DNA of 64,000 bases from Alteromonas profundi (GTDB lineage: Bacteria; Pseudomonadota; Gammaproteobacteria; Enterobacterales; Alteromonadaceae). Of the stretch, positions 52,668-63,327 are shown piece by piece (within the stretch, counting starts at the first letter, position 1; each line of letters opens with the position of its first letter). A program made the position numbers and the translations under genes. The notes beneath the pieces were generated by a model. The model ran no database searches. It saw only the letters and a list, made by a program, of their open reading frames with translations, and had not been told where the DNA came from. The DNA is taken from contig NZ_JAAAWN010000007.1 in NCBI RefSeq assembly GCF_010500865.1, forward strand, positions 56,255-120,254, written 5' to 3'.

Positions 52668-53801
52668 ATGTCGAAACGTGACTACTACGAAGTGCTAGGG
52701 GTAGATAAAAGCGCTGGCGAACGCGAAATTAAAAAAGCGTATAAAAAGCTTGCGATGAAATTTCACCCCGACCGCACACAAGGCGATAAAGCACTGGAAG
52801 ATAAATTCAAAGAAATCCAGGAAGCCTACGAAATACTGTCTGATTCGCAAAAGCGTGCGGCGTATGATCAATACGGCCATGCTGGTGTCGATCCTAATCG
52901 CGGTGGCCAAGGCTTCGGTGGTGGTGCTGATTTCGGTGATATCTTCGGTGATGTATTTGGTGATATTTTTGGTGGCGGTGGTCGTGGCGGCCGTCAATCA
53001 CGCGCACGTCAAGGTTCAGATCTGCGCTACAACTTAGAACTTTCACTTGAAGAAGCGGTACGCGGTAAAAGTGTAGATATCCGTGTGCCTGCACTGGCCG
53101 AGTGTGAAGTGTGCGATGGTACTGGTGCTAAGTCGGGCTCAACACCTAAAACCTGTCCTACTTGCCATGGTAATGGCCAAGTGCAAATGCGCCAAGGCTT
53201 TTTCGCCGTGCAGCAAACGTGTCCAACGTGTTCTGGCAAGGGTAAAATTATTGAAGACCCTTGTAATAGCTGTCATGGGCATGGGCGTAAAGAGAAGACC
53301 AAAACCCTTAATGTGAAAATTCCTGCAGGGGTTGATACAGGCGATAGAATTCGCTTAAGTGGCGAAGGTGAAGCAGGAGAGAATGGTGCTCCTCCAGGCG
53401 ACTTGTATGTTCAAGTACATGTACGCGAGCATAAGATATTTACCCGTGATGGTAGCAACCTCTATTGCGAGGTTCCGCTTAGCTTTACCACAGCAGCGCT
53501 TGGCGGCGAGCTAGAAGTGCCCACCCTAGATGGCAAAGTGAAACTGAAAATAAGCCCTGAAACCCAAACAGGCCGTATGTTCCGCCTACGTGGTAAGGGT
53601 GTGAAGTCAGTTCGAAGTGGTGCAACTGGTGATCTTATGTGTAAGGTTGTCGTAGAAACCCCGGTGAAACTGTCTTCACGTCAGAAGGAACTCCTTCAAG
53701 AACTTGAAGAGTCTATGGGTAAAGCGTCAAGCAAGCATAGTCCTAAAGCGCAAGGCTTCTTCGACGGTGTGAAGAAGTTTTTTGACGACTTAACCAACTA
53801 A
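52668..53801 (+). CDS. dnaJ: Chaperone protein DnaJ (Hsp40)
   Basis: A 377-residue class A J protein that stimulates DnaK ATPase. The J domain (1-70) has HPD at 33-35. A Gly/Phe-rich linker (about 75-110) follows. The zinc domain has the four CxxCxGxG motifs ([32 protein letters not shown]), and then come the two client-binding domains. All elements of E. coli DnaJ (376 aa) are present. It lies 177 bp after dnaK. Confidence 0.98.
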   Translation: MSKRDYYEVLGVDKSAGEREIKKAYKKLAMKFHPDRTQGDKALEDKFKEIQEAYEILSDSQKRAAYDQYGHAGVDPNRGGQGFGGGADFGDIFGDVFGDIFGGGGRGGRQSRARQGSDLRYNLELSLEEAVRGKSVDIRVPALAECEVCDGTGAKSGSTPKTCPTCHGNGQVQMRQGFFAVQQTCPTCSGKGKIIEDPCNSCHGHGRKEKTKTLNVKIPAGVDTGDRIRLSGEGEAGENGAPPGDLYVQVHVREHKIFTRDGSNLYCEVPLSFTTAALGGELEVPTLDGKVKLKISPETQTGRMFRLRGKGVKSVRSGATGDLMCKVVVETPVKLSSRQKELLQELEESMGKASSKHSPKAQGFFDGVKKFFDDLTN

Positions 53802-53823
53802 TTTTAGTTATTTATACCCATTT

Positions 53824-53849
53824 AAAGCCCTCACATTGAGGGCTTTTTT
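53824..53849 (+). terminator. Terminator of dnaJ
   Basis: AAAGCCCTCA and TGAGGGCTTT form a 10-bp stem with a CAT loop and end in a T run. It is 22 bp after the dnaJ stop. Confidence 0.95.
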
Positions 53850-53955
53850 GTAGGTTTAGTCGTATATTCAGATAGGTTTGACGTAATAAACCTTGCTAAA
53901 TTAAGGGCTATTGGTCAGGATAGTTTTAGTATTAAAACACGTTAAAGGAACAGGC

Positions 53956-54441
53956 ATGAAAACAATGAAAAAAGCGTTAATTATTGCGCTATCGCTAGGG
54001 GCGATGTCATCAACCGCAGCGTTGGCTGCAGACGTCACCGAAGCATCTTCTGCGAAGCACGCAAAAGCGGCTACCCAATATCGTCAAGCTTTATTCCAAC
54101 TCGTGCGCAGTAACATGGGCCCACTTGGTGGTATGGCTAAAGGGGCATTACCTTTTGATGAAAGCGTAATGGAAACCAACGCTGTACGCTTAGAGCAGCT
54201 TGCTGACATGATGGGCGACTACTTATCTGTAGATACCCGTGAGTTTGATGTAGAAACTGCTGCTAAAGACGGTCTATGGGAAAATTTCTCAGACGTTGAA
54301 AGCAAAGCCATGGCGCTTAAAAAGGCAGCGCAGGGCTTACAAGCAGCAGTTAAAGCCGGCGACAGCAGCGCTTATCGCGGTGCAATCGGTGAGATTGGTG
54401 CTAGCTGTAAGTCGTGCCATGACGATTATAAAAAAGACTAA
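53956..54441 (+). CDS. Cytochrome c' (class II c-type cytochrome)
   Basis: A 161-residue periplasmic heme protein. The start ATG 53956 has AAAGGAAC upstream, and the signal peptide ends SSTAALA. The mature part is a four-helix bundle (YRQALFQLVRSNMGPLGGMAKG; FSDVESKAMALKKAAQGLQAA). The heme motif is at the C-terminus, CKSCHDDYKKD (CxxCH), as in cytochrome c'. Family members bind NO or act as electron carriers. A cytochrome b561 gene sits beyond prpE and could be its redox partner. Confidence 0.9.
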   Translation: MKTMKKALIIALSLGAMSSTAALAADVTEASSAKHAKAATQYRQALFQLVRSNMGPLGGMAKGALPFDESVMETNAVRLEQLADMMGDYLSVDTREFDVETAAKDGLWENFSDVESKAMALKKAAQGLQAAVKAGDSSAYRGAIGEIGASCKSCHDDYKKD

Positions 54442-54467
54442 ATAAACCTTTTAGTTATCAAACCTTA

Positions 54468-54504
54468 AAAGCGGTGGCCAGTGCTTCATTGGCGGCCGCT
54501 TTGT
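54468..54504 (+). terminator. Probable terminator of the cytochrome c' gene
   Basis: AAAGCGG (54468-54474) pairs with CCGCTTT (54496-54502), extended inward by GCCA/TGGC after a 2x2 internal loop, followed by GTTGG. The rest of the 380-bp gap to prpE is A/T-rich and shows no gene; it should hold the prpE promoter. Confidence 0.5.
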
Positions 54505-54821
54505 TGGCCCTTCGAAATAACGCTAAACCAGCCTATAGCCTCACCTATTTTGCTTATTTGCTGTTTCCCTTATAACTACCCTCATAATTACTGCTCCTAA
54601 TTACTTTAATGACCCGGGTTTCCGTATGCATTGAAGTGATTTCTACACGCTAAAAAACTAAACGGCCTTATTAAAATAAAATATAAAGCAAACGCGTGAA
54701 TAAATAGTTAAAAAATTTTGTTTGTTTTTTCAGCGTATTAGCCCATCTAATGCCGAAGTCTTATACGTAAACCGGGGCGAACTAGCCTAGTGTTTTTTAA
54801 AACCCTACCTAGGACAAGGCT

Positions 54822-56726
54822 ATGAATTACAAAAACGAGTATGCGCAATCAACGCAATCCCCTGATGAATTTTGGCTGCAACAAGCCAAAGAAATTGATT
54901 GGTACCGTAGGCCAACAATGGGGTGCACACCTTCCAATAACGGATACTATAACTGGTTTGAAGACGGGATGCTTAACACCAGTTATCTTGCCCTGGATTA
55001 TCATGTAGATGCTGGTGTAGGCGATAAAGCAGCACTTATTTACGAGTCGCCGGTCACTCAAACCACACAGATCTTCACCTACCGCGAACTGCTAGAGCAA
55101 GTGGCGTTATTTGCCGGTGCGCTTTCACGCCTTGGCGTAACAAAGGGCGATAGGATTATTGTGTACATGCCTATGATCCCACAGGCTGCTATTGCTATGT
55201 TAGCTTGTGCGCGCATAGGGGCAATTCATTCTGTGGTGTTTGGCGGGTTTGCCGCCAATGAACTAGCGGTACGTATAGATGACGCTAAACCCACATTTAT
55301 CGTAACCGCCTCCTGTGGCATAGAAGGTAGTAAGCTGCTGCCCTATAAACCTTTGGTAGATGAAGCAATAACCCTCGCGAAATATAAGCCCCAAGGGTGC
55401 ATATTATTTCAGCGTGAACAGTTAAACGCTAAATTAAAGGCCGGTTTTGACCATGATTGGGCCTTATTAATGGCCTCTAGTGAGCCCGTTGCGCCGACTC
55501 CTGTAGAGGCTAACCATCCGCTCTATATACTGTATACCTCCGGCACAACAGGCAAGCCGAAAGGGGTAGTAAGAGACACCGGCGGCCACGCCGTGGCCCT
55601 TAATTATTCTATGGGCGCTGTATATGGCATAAAGGCGCAGGATACCTTCTGGGCAGCTTCTGATGTGGGCTGGGTAGTGGGGCATTCTTATATCGTTTAC
55701 GGCCCACTAATAAAAGGGGCCACCACAGTATTGTACGAGGGAAAGCCTGTAGGCACGCCTGACGCAGGCGCGTTTTGGCATGTAATCGAAAAGCACAAGG
55801 TGAATGTGCTGTTTGCAGCTCCCACCGCATTTCGCGCCATTCGCAAAGAAGATCCAGAAGCCACAAAGCTCGAAAAATACGATATAACAACGCTTCGCAC
55901 CCTTTTTATGGCAGGAGAACGATTAGACCCGCCTACGTATTATTGGGCCAGCGAAAAACTTGCGGTTCCCGTTGTCGATCATTGGTGGCAAACAGAAACA
56001 GGATGGCCCATTTGCGCTAATCCTATGGGTATTGCACCAATGAAAACTAAGCCGGGATCATCAAGCGTGCCCACCCCAGGCTTTAATGTAAAAGTATTAG
56101 TCAATGCACACGAAGAGCAGGCTATAGGCGCAAAAGGCGCTATTGCCATTAAACTGCCGCTTCCACCGGGATGCCTATCTACAATATGGCAAGATCATCC
56201 GCGCTTTATTAGTGGCTACTTAAACGAGTTCGACGGTTATTATAGTACCGGCGACAACGGCTACATTGATGAAGATGGTTATGTTTTTATTATGGGGCGT
56301 ACCGATGATGTTATTAATGTGGCCGGACACCGACTTTCCACCGGGGAAATGGAAGAAGTGTTAGCGGGCCATCCTGCAGTGGCTGAATGTAGTGTGATAG
56401 GCGTGCACAATGACGTAAAAGGGCAGTTACCTGTGGGGCTAGTATTACTTAAAGACGATGTATTGATAGAGGAAAGCGTACTTGAAAAAGAATTGATTGA
56501 ACGGGTAAGAGAAGCGATAGGGCCGGTGGCGTGCTTTAAACGCAGTATTGTGGTGAATAGACTGCCAAAAACCCGTTCGGGTAAAATTCTTCGAAAGGTG
56601 CTTAGGCAAATTGCTGGCAATGAGCCTGTGACCGTGCCTTCAACAATTGACGATCCTAGCAGTGTCGATGAGGTATCCTCGCTGATGCGTGAAAAAGGGC
56701 TCGTCGCAAGCGACGAGCACAAGTAA
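54822..56726 (+). CDS. prpE: Propionyl-CoA synthetase
   Basis: A 634-residue AMP-forming acyl-CoA synthetase. The N-terminal FWLQQAKEIDWYRRPTMG is that of PrpE/Acs enzymes. LYILYTSGTTGKPKGVVRDTGGHAVAL carries the P loop and the VRDTGGHAV sequence typical of PrpE; also present are WWQTETGWPI, YYSTGDNGYIDEDGYVFIMGRTDDVINVAGHRLSTGEME and the catalytic lysine segment KTRSGKILRKVLRQ. PrpE is favoured over AcsA by VRDTGG and length. No prpBCD genes are nearby. It is a plausible target of the CrbR-like regulator. Confidence 0.88.
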   Translation: MNYKNEYAQSTQSPDEFWLQQAKEIDWYRRPTMGCTPSNNGYYNWFEDGMLNTSYLALDYHVDAGVGDKAALIYESPVTQTTQIFTYRELLEQVALFAGALSRLGVTKGDRIIVYMPMIPQAAIAMLACARIGAIHSVVFGGFAANELAVRIDDAKPTFIVTASCGIEGSKLLPYKPLVDEAITLAKYKPQGCILFQREQLNAKLKAGFDHDWALLMASSEPVAPTPVEANHPLYILYTSGTTGKPKGVVRDTGGHAVALNYSMGAVYGIKAQDTFWAASDVGWVVGHSYIVYGPLIKGATTVLYEGKPVGTPDAGAFWHVIEKHKVNVLFAAPTAFRAIRKEDPEATKLEKYDITTLRTLFMAGERLDPPTYYWASEKLAVPVVDHWWQTETGWPICANPMGIAPMKTKPGSSSVPTPGFNVKVLVNAHEEQAIGAKGAIAIKLPLPPGCLSTIWQDHPRFISGYLNEFDGYYSTGDNGYIDEDGYVFIMGRTDDVINVAGHRLSTGEMEEVLAGHPAVAECSVIGVHNDVKGQLPVGLVLLKDDVLIEESVLEKELIERVREAIGPVACFKRSIVVNRLPKTRSGKILRKVLRQIAGNEPVTVPSTIDDPSSVDEVSSLMREKGLVASDEHK

Positions 56727-56750
56727 GTCCTTTCATCCCGTTAGCGCCTG

Positions 56751-57434
56751 TTAATAGTACATGTCGCTTACATCGGGCACGGGGGGCAATACTTCAACGG
56801 CCAGGTAGATAAGCGCCGCTGAAATGAGCGCCACCACAATCGCGCGTAGTATGCGTGAGTGAGTGATGCCTGCACTGGCGCTTTCTTTAACCCCGTGAAA
56901 CATAGGTGGCACGAGCTTCTGTTTTTTATAAACGCTATAAAAAATAATGGCGCCGATATGCAGCGCAATTACATAAAGCAAAATATCAAACGCAAGATGG
57001 TGCAGGGTATTCATCAAGTCTAAAACATCGCTACTAACAGCACTGCGGTAAGGGCCATCCAAAAAGATATCATCGGTCATAAATAACCCGCTAACACCTT
57101 GTATTATAAGCAGTGCCAACATAACGATAACAAACCAGCCTCCGAGTGGATTGTGCCCAGCTACCGGCGTACTATCGCGGTTAAATAAGGTGCCTAGGTA
57201 TTGAATAACAGCCTTTGGCCCTTTTACAAACTGCGAAAAGCGCGCATACGTAGGCCCAATAAATCCCCAGATAAGACGAAAACACAGCAGGCCCAAAGTG
57301 AAATAGCCAATATAGAAATGCCATTGGGTTGCACTATCAAGCCATTCTGCGGTCGCGTATTGGGCCAAAATACAAATAACTAAAAGCCAGTGGAATAAGC
57401 GTGTGGGAATATCCCAGATAAGTTGTTTTTGCAT
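56751..57434 (-). CDS. Prokaryotic cytochrome b561 family protein
   Basis: A 227-residue inner-membrane di-heme protein with four core helices: IPTRLFHWLLVICILAQY (about 9-27), FYIGYFTLGLLCFRLIWGFIGP (about 39-61), WFVIVMLALLIIQGVSGLFM (about 100-119) and LAFDILLYVIALHIGAIIFYS (about 148-168). A fifth hydrophobic segment is at the end. His in FHWLL, LHHLAF and ALHIGAI are likely heme ligands. It likely passes electrons to a c-type cytochrome such as the cytochrome c' 2 kb away. It is convergent with prpE. Confidence 0.9.
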   Translation of the reverse strand: MQKQLIWDIPTRLFHWLLVICILAQYATAEWLDSATQWHFYIGYFTLGLLCFRLIWGFIGPTYARFSQFVKGPKAVIQYLGTLFNRDSTPVAGHNPLGGWFVIVMLALLIIQGVSGLFMTDDIFLDGPYRSAVSSDVLDLMNTLHHLAFDILLYVIALHIGAIIFYSVYKKQKLVPPMFHGVKESASAGITHSRILRAIVVALISAALIYLAVEVLPPVPDVSDMYY

Positions 57435-57676
57435 AAAGGTACGACCTTATATCTAGAGGTAGAGTAAACCAACAGTTCGCCAAACACTTAATGTATAGCC
57501 AAGCGAATAAATAAGCTATCAAGCTTACCGTTGAAATACACTTAGGCTAAGTAAATTTTCTATCAAGGTAATTAAATTTGCGTTTATCGACTATTTTTAG
57601 CCGTTCGCATTGCAATAGTGCAGGCATTTGGCAAAATGCCTGCAAGGTTGAAAGAAACATATAAAAGACTAATTAC

Positions 57677-58480
57677 ATGAAGGTAGGTTTATTCGGCGCC
57701 AACGGGCGTATGGGCAGAGTGCTCATTGAAGCATTAGATCAAAGTGACCAGGCAGAGCTTAGTGTTGCTACGGTAAGAGATGACTCTCCGTGGGTAAATA
57801 TGAACGTAGGTGAGTTAGCCGGTATTGGCAAACAAGCTATCGACTGTAGTGCTATGTCTAGCTTAACCGCCAAAGATGCTGATGTGATGATTGATTTTAC
57901 ACTGCCAGTTATTTTTGAAACCAATATAGCGTGGTGTGTAGAGCACAAAATGCCGGTGGTTATAGGCACCACTGGCCTTAGTGAAGCGCAACTGGCTACC
58001 CTAGATGAAGCGGCTAAGCAGATTCCTATTGTATTTGCGGCAAATTACAGCGTTGGCGTAAATCTCATGCTGTCACTGGTGCGTCAAGCGGCAAGCGTAT
58101 TGGGCCACACGGCAGATATTGAAATTACAGAAGCTCATCACAGGTTTAAACAAGATGCGCCTTCTGGCACGGCCATGGCAATTGGTGAAGCCATTGCGGA
58201 TGAATTAGGCCGCGACCTTAAAACCTGCGCCGTGTATGGCCGCGAGGGGAAAGAGCCGGAACGAGACCAAGGTACGATTGGCTTCGCCACCGTGCGTGCC
58301 GGGGACATTGTCGGAGAACATACGGCGTTATTCGCAGACATTGGTGAGCGTTTAGAAATTACTCATAAAGCGTCGAGCCGCTTAACCTTCGCTAAAGGCG
58401 CTGTGCATGCAGCACAGTGGTTGCATGGCAAAGATGCTGGCCCATACTCCATGGTGGACGTACTTAACCTTAAACTCTAG
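57677..58480 (+). CDS. dapB: 4-hydroxy-tetrahydrodipicolinate reductase
   Basis: A 267-residue NAD(P)H enzyme of lysine and peptidoglycan precursor synthesis. The Rossmann motif VGLFGANGRMGRVLIEAL opens the protein. VIGTTGLSEAQL, FAANYSVGVNLML, EAHHRFKQDAPSGTAMAIGEAI (with the catalytic His and Lys) and the DVLNLKL end follow. The order dapB-carA-carB is that of E. coli. Confidence 0.96.
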   Translation: MKVGLFGANGRMGRVLIEALDQSDQAELSVATVRDDSPWVNMNVGELAGIGKQAIDCSAMSSLTAKDADVMIDFTLPVIFETNIAWCVEHKMPVVIGTTGLSEAQLATLDEAAKQIPIVFAANYSVGVNLMLSLVRQAASVLGHTADIEITEAHHRFKQDAPSGTAMAIGEAIADELGRDLKTCAVYGREGKEPERDQGTIGFATVRAGDIVGEHTALFADIGERLEITHKASSRLTFAKGAVHAAQWLHGKDAGPYSMVDVLNLKL

Positions 58481-58640
58481 GGCAGCGAAGTTTATCACGA
58501 CTAGGTGGGGTTGAATCGCTCTGGCAAAACCTTCTTATTTAGCTTACTTGCTTTAAATATAACCACTAAGCTGGGTTTTCGACGGTTTAACCCTAAAAAG
58601 ACGCTGTAAGCGTTATTTTGAATAATTACTGCAAATAAAT

Positions 58641-58668
58641 TAGACATTTTCAGTCAGTGATGTATACT
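58641..58668 (+). promoter_or_regulatory. Probable carAB promoter
   Basis: TAGACA (58641-58646) and TATACT (58663-58668) are spaced by 16 bp, each one base off the sigma-70 consensus. Transcripts would start near 58675 and run through the leader hairpin. A TGAAT-AATT stretch at 58618-58626 resembles half an ArgR box, but its partner is poor. Confidence 0.6.
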
Positions 58669-58748
58669 CGCCGGAATTTGCCAGAATTTCGTATTCTGAA
58701 GCTGAGAAATCGGCGGAAGTCTACGGTTTTATTAGCTGCAAAGATCGT

Positions 58749-58786
58749 AAAACGGGTTGCATTATTTAACTAATCTCCCGTTTTTT
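58749..58786 (+). terminator. Attenuator-like hairpin in the carAB leader
   Basis: AAAACGGG (58749-58756) pairs with CCCGTTTT (58777-58784) across a 20-nt loop and ends in a T run, 59 bp before carA. An Arg-rich frame (58660-58773, 37 residues, seven Arg codons) stops at 58771-58773 inside the loop, so a ribosome there would cover the right arm. The frame has no ribosome site, and its ATG overlaps the proposed -10, so the translation start is unclear. The rest of the 364-bp gap holds only the promoter. Confidence 0.6.
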
Positions 58787-58844
58787 GTGGGGTTTGTGCG
58801 AAATGCTGCATAAACACATAGTTATCCTTAATCTGGAGGTTGAC

Positions 58845-59975
58845 TTGGCTAATTCTGCCCTTTTGGTGTTAGAGGACGGTTCTGTCTTTAAAGGTACGGC
58901 GATAGGTGCTCAAGGTACTGCCGTTGGTGAAGTTGTTTTTAATACTTCAATGACTGGCTACCAAGAAATCATCACCGACCCATCCTACGCTGAACAAATC
59001 ATCACCCTTACTTATCCTCACATTGGCAACACTGGAACTAACGAAGAAGACGTTGAAGCAGATAAAATCTGGTCGAAAGGTCTTATTATTCGTGATTTAC
59101 CCCTCGTTGCTAGTAACTTCCGTCAACAGCAGACATTGTCTGAATACCTTGAAAGCAAAGGTGTTGTGGGTATTGCTGATATCGATACTCGCCGATTAAC
59201 ACGTATTCTACGTGACAAGGGGGCGCAAAATGGCTGTATTATTTGCACCGACGAGCTAGACGAAGCCAACGCATTAGAACAAGCAAAAGCCTTCCCAGGG
59301 CTAAAAGGCATGGACTTGGCAAAAGTAGTGAGTATTACTGAGCCAAAAACATGGACTGAGGGAAGCTGGAAACTAGGCGAAGGGTACGTTACCCCTAGCG
59401 ACACTAAGTATCATGTCGTTGCCTACGACTACGGTGTGAAAAGCAATATTCTTCGTATGCTTGCCGACCGTGGCTGTAAAATTACCTTGGTGCCTGCGCA
59501 AACGCCGGCCGAAGATGTATTGGGTATGAACCCCGATGGTGTATTCCTTTCTAATGGACCAGGCGATCCAGAGCCTTGTGATTATGCCATTAGCGCAATT
59601 AAAACCATTGTCGATACTGGTATCCCTGTGTTTGGTATATGTTTAGGCCACCAACTCCTTGCCTTGGCAAGTGGTGCAACAACGGTGAAAATGAAGTTTG
59701 GTCACCATGGTGCCAACCATCCAGTAAAAGATTTAAAACGAAACGTGGTTATGATCACCAGTCAAAACCATGGTTTTGCGGTAGACGAATCAAGCTTGCC
59801 AGATAACCTTGAAGTTACCCACGTTTCTTTGTTCGATAAATCTCTGCAAGGTATTCATCGTACCGATAAGCCAGCGTTTAGTTTTCAAGGTCACCCCGAA
59901 GCAAGTCCAGGGCCCCACGAAGCTGCGCCGCTATTCGACCACTTCATTGAATTAATCGAACAACACAAGCAGTAG
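58845..59975 (+). CDS. carA: Carbamoyl-phosphate synthase small subunit
   Basis: A 376-residue glutamine amidotransferase subunit. The start is TTG 58845, preceded by GGAGGT and aligned with the E. coli start ([20 protein letters not shown]); the in-frame ATG 58803 has no ribosome site. The N-terminal domain has [22 protein letters not shown] and [21 protein letters not shown]. The class I domain has [14 protein letters not shown], the Cys in [16 protein letters not shown] and His/Glu in [13 protein letters not shown]. carB follows by 13 bp. Confidence 0.96.
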   Translation: MANSALLVLEDGSVFKGTAIGAQGTAVGEVVFNTSMTGYQEIITDPSYAEQIITLTYPHIGNTGTNEEDVEADKIWSKGLIIRDLPLVASNFRQQQTLSEYLESKGVVGIADIDTRRLTRILRDKGAQNGCIICTDELDEANALEQAKAFPGLKGMDLAKVVSITEPKTWTEGSWKLGEGYVTPSDTKYHVVAYDYGVKSNILRMLADRGCKITLVPAQTPAEDVLGMNPDGVFLSNGPGDPEPCDYAISAIKTIVDTGIPVFGICLGHQLLALASGATTVKMKFGHHGANHPVKDLKRNVVMITSQNHGFAVDESSLPDNLEVTHVSLFDKSLQGIHRTDKPAFSFQGHPEASPGPHEAAPLFDHFIELIEQHKQ

Positions 59976-59988
59976 GAACGAGCCCGTT

Positions 59989-62900
59989 ATGCCAAAACGT
60001 ACCGACATACAAAGTATTCTTATCATTGGTGCTGGCCCTATTGTAATTGGCCAAGCCTGTGAATTTGACTATTCAGGCGCGCAAGCGTGTAAAGCGCTGC
60101 GTGAAGAGGGTTACCGTGTAATATTGGTAAACTCTAACCCTGCCACTATTATGACCGACCCAGAAATGGCCGATGCAACCTACATCGAGCCTATTCATTG
60201 GGAAGTTGTACGCAAGATCATTGAAAAAGAGCGCCCAGACGCGGTGCTACCTACCATGGGCGGCCAAACGGCGCTTAACTGTGCTCTTGAACTTGACAAG
60301 CACGGCGTGCTGGAAGAGTTTGGTTGTGAGCTTATCGGCGCTACCGCAGACGCTATCGATAAAGCGGAAAACCGCGAACGTTTCGACCAAGCCATGAAGA
60401 ACATAGGCTTGGAATGTCCCCGTGCTGAAATTGCTCATAGCATGGATGAAGCCCACGATGTACTAAGCCGTATAGGCTTTCCGTGTATTATCCGTCCGTC
60501 ATTCACCATGGGTGGCTCAGGTGGCGGTATTGCTTACAATATCGAAGAATTTAACGAAATTTGTGCCCGTGGTCTCGACCTTTCACCTACCAAAGAACTG
60601 CTTATTGATGAGTCTTTGTTAGGCTGGAAAGAGTATGAAATGGAAGTGGTACGCGACAAAGCAGATAACTGCATTATTGTGTGCACCATTGAAAACTTCG
60701 ACCCTATGGGCGTGCATACAGGTGATTCAATTACCGTTGCTCCTGCACAAACGCTAACAGATAAAGAATTCCAGATTATGCGTAACGCTGCTATGGCAGT
60801 ACTACGTGAAATAGGCGTTGAAACAGGTGGTTCGAACGTTCAATTTGGTGTTGATCCTAAAACCGGTCGCTTAGTTATTATCGAAATGAACCCCCGTGTA
60901 TCTCGTTCATCGGCATTGGCCTCTAAGGCGACAGGTTTCCCTATAGCGAAAGTGGCTGCCAAGCTTGCCGTAGGTTATACACTCGATGAATTGGACAACG
61001 ATATTACAGGTGGCCTAACACCGGCATCTTTTGAGCCTTCGATAGACTACGTTGTTACAAAAATTCCTCGTTTTAACTTTGAAAAATTTGCTGGTGCTAA
61101 CGACCGTCTTACTACGCAAATGAAATCGGTGGGTGAGGTTATGGCTATTGGTCGTAACCAGCAAGAATCGCTTCAAAAAGCACTTCGCGGCTTAGAAGTG
61201 GGCGCCAACGGCCTTAATTCAATGGTTGATTTGGACGACCCAGAAGCGCGCAATAAAGTTATATACGAATTGCGTGAACCTGGTGCTGAGCGTGTTTGGT
61301 ACATCGGTGATGCATTCCGTATGGGAATGACCGTGGATGAAGTCTTCAACTTAACCAATATCGACCCTTGGTATTTGGTGCAACTAGAAGACCTTATTAA
61401 GCTTGAAGACCAAGTGGCGCAAAGTGGTCTTGCAGGTATTGATGCAGACTTTATGCGTCAACTTAAACGTAAAGGTTTCTCAGACTCTCGCTTAGCCGAA
61501 TTAACCAAAGTAGCTGAAAGTGACGTTCGCGAAGCTCGCCGTGGCTTTGACATCTCACCGGTATATAAGCGCGTTGATACTTGTGCGGCCGAGTTCTCAA
61601 GTAGCACAGCTTACATGTATTCAACCTACGATGAAGAGTGTGAAGCGCAACCAACCGATAAAGACAAGATCATGGTGATCGGTGGTGGTCCAAACCGTAT
61701 CGGCCAAGGTATCGAATTCGACTATTGCTGCGTGCACGCGGCTTTATCGATGCGCGAAGACGGTTACGAAACCATTATGGTTAACTGTAACCCAGAAACC
61801 GTATCTACCGACTACGACACCTCAGATCGTTTGTACTTTGAACCTGTGACACTAGAAGATGTGCTAGAAATTGTTGCGAAAGAACAGCCTAAAGGCGTGA
61901 TTGTGCAATATGGTGGCCAAACGCCTCTTAAGCTAGCCCGTGAACTAGAAGCAGCAGGTGTACCTATTATGGGCACCTCGCCAGAGGCGATTGACCGTGC
62001 TGAAGACCGTGAACGTTTCCAGCAAATGGTGAATAAGCTTAGCCTTAAGCAGCCCGCAAATGCCACAGTAACAAACATTGAACAGGCCCTATCAATGGCC
62101 GAAGCAATCGGCTTCCCATTGGTTGTTCGCCCTTCTTATGTACTTGGCGGCCGGGCGATGGAAATCGTCTACGACATTAAAGATCTTAAACGCTACCTAA
62201 CAGAAGCCGTTAAGGTGTCTAACGATGCCCCTGTCTTGTTAGACCGTTTCCTTGATGATGCTATCGAAGTTGACATTGATGCCATCTGCGACGGTAAAGA
62301 CGTGGTTATTGGCGGTATTATGGAGCATATTGAGCAAGCTGGGGTTCACTCAGGTGACTCGGCATGTTCACTTCCACCTCATTCATTGCCTCAGGCTATT
62401 CAAGACACCATGCGTGAGCAAGTGCGTGCAATGGCATTAGAACTTGGTGTAGTTGGTTTAATGAATACCCAGTTCGCAATTAAAGATGGCGAAGTTTACT
62501 TGATTGAAGTAAACCCACGTGCTGCCCGTACAGTGCCCTTTGTGTCGAAAGCCACCGGGGTTCCATTGGCCAAAGTTGCCGCACGAGCAATGGCGGGCGT
62601 AAGCTTGGCAGAGCAGGGCGTTACAGAAGAAATTATTCCGCCGTTTTTCTCGGTGAAAGAAGTGGTACTGCCTTTTGCTAAATTCCAAGGTGTTGACCCA
62701 CTTCTAGGGCCAGAAATGCGCTCTACCGGTGAAGTAATGGGGGTGGGCGATACTTTTGAAGAAGCCTATGCGAAAGCAAACCTTGGTGCTGGCGCGCCAC
62801 TTCCTAAAGCTGGCAAGGCGTTAATTTCGGTACGTGATACCGATAAAAATAAGATTATCGACCTGGCCAAAGCGCTTACGCAAGCAGGGTTTAGCATTGA

Positions 62901-63210
62901 AGCCACCCGCGGAACTGCAGCTACCCTTAATGATGCTGGTATTCAATGCTCGGTAGTAAACAAGCTGTCTGAGGGCCGTCCTAATATTGTGGATGCCATC
63001 AAAAACGGCGAGTATGCTTACTTAGTAAATACAACAGAAGGGCGTCAAGCGATTACCGATTCAGTGTACATACGCCGTGAAGCTTTGTTGAATAAGGTAA
63101 CTTATACCACCACAATGAATGCGGCATTTGCCACTATTCGCGCTAAGTCAGCTGACGATCGCAATAAAGTGGCTTCTGTGCAAGAGCTTCATGCAAGACT
63201 GAATCACTAA
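59989..63210 (+). CDS. carB: Carbamoyl-phosphate synthase large subunit
   Basis: A 1073-residue enzyme, the same length as E. coli CarB, that makes carbamoyl phosphate for arginine and pyrimidine synthesis. There are two homologous ATP-grasp halves. The first has [23 protein letters not shown] and [15 protein letters not shown]; the second has [22 protein letters not shown] and [15 protein letters not shown]. An oligomerisation domain lies between (about 400-550). The C-terminal MGS-like domain (about 935-1073) binds allosteric effectors. Confidence 0.98.
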   Translation: MPKRTDIQSILIIGAGPIVIGQACEFDYSGAQACKALREEGYRVILVNSNPATIMTDPEMADATYIEPIHWEVVRKIIEKERPDAVLPTMGGQTALNCALELDKHGVLEEFGCELIGATADAIDKAENRERFDQAMKNIGLECPRAEIAHSMDEAHDVLSRIGFPCIIRPSFTMGGSGGGIAYNIEEFNEICARGLDLSPTKELLIDESLLGWKEYEMEVVRDKADNCIIVCTIENFDPMGVHTGDSITVAPAQTLTDKEFQIMRNAAMAVLREIGVETGGSNVQFGVDPKTGRLVIIEMNPRVSRSSALASKATGFPIAKVAAKLAVGYTLDELDNDITGGLTPASFEPSIDYVVTKIPRFNFEKFAGANDRLTTQMKSVGEVMAIGRNQQESLQKALRGLEVGANGLNSMVDLDDPEARNKVIYELREPGAERVWYIGDAFRMGMTVDEVFNLTNIDPWYLVQLEDLIKLEDQVAQSGLAGIDADFMRQLKRKGFSDSRLAELTKVAESDVREARRGFDISPVYKRVDTCAAEFSSSTAYMYSTYDEECEAQPTDKDKIMVIGGGPNRIGQGIEFDYCCVHAALSMREDGYETIMVNCNPETVSTDYDTSDRLYFEPVTLEDVLEIVAKEQPKGVIVQYGGQTPLKLARELEAAGVPIMGTSPEAIDRAEDRERFQQMVNKLSLKQPANATVTNIEQALSMAEAIGFPLVVRPSYVLGGRAMEIVYDIKDLKRYLTEAVKVSNDAPVLLDRFLDDAIEVDIDAICDGKDVVIGGIMEHIEQAGVHSGDSACSLPPHSLPQAIQDTMREQVRAMALELGVVGLMNTQFAIKDGEVYLIEVNPRAARTVPFVSKATGVPLAKVAARAMAGVSLAEQGVTEEIIPPFFSVKEVVLPFAKFQGVDPLLGPEMRSTGEVMGVGDTFEEAYAKANLGAGAPLPKAGKALISVRDTDKNKIIDLAKALTQAGFSIEATRGTAATLNDAGIQCSVVNKLSEGRPNIVDAIKNGEYAYLVNTTEGRQAITDSVYIRREALLNKVTYTTTMNAAFATIRAKSADDRNKVASVQELHARLNH

Positions 63211-63265
63211 TGACATAAAGCCGGATACGCGGTATCCTTCTTATATGACATTTGTGTGAATGAAT

Positions 63266-63293
63266 AAAAGTGCGCCTACGCGGCGCACTTTTC
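63266..63293 (+). terminator. Terminator after carB
   Basis: AAAAGTGCGCC (63266-63276) and GGCGCACTTTT (63282-63292) form an 11-bp stem with the loop TACGC. The U tract is short on the plus strand, so some read-through into greA, 35 bp downstream, is likely. Confidence 0.8.
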
Positions 63294-63327
63294 TGTTTAA
63301 AATATCCAGCCAGGTGAGACTGTAACC

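Noticed and set aside
58618..58632. ArgR box upstream of carA
   Set aside because: Only the TGAAT half fits; the second half does not match ATTCA well enough.
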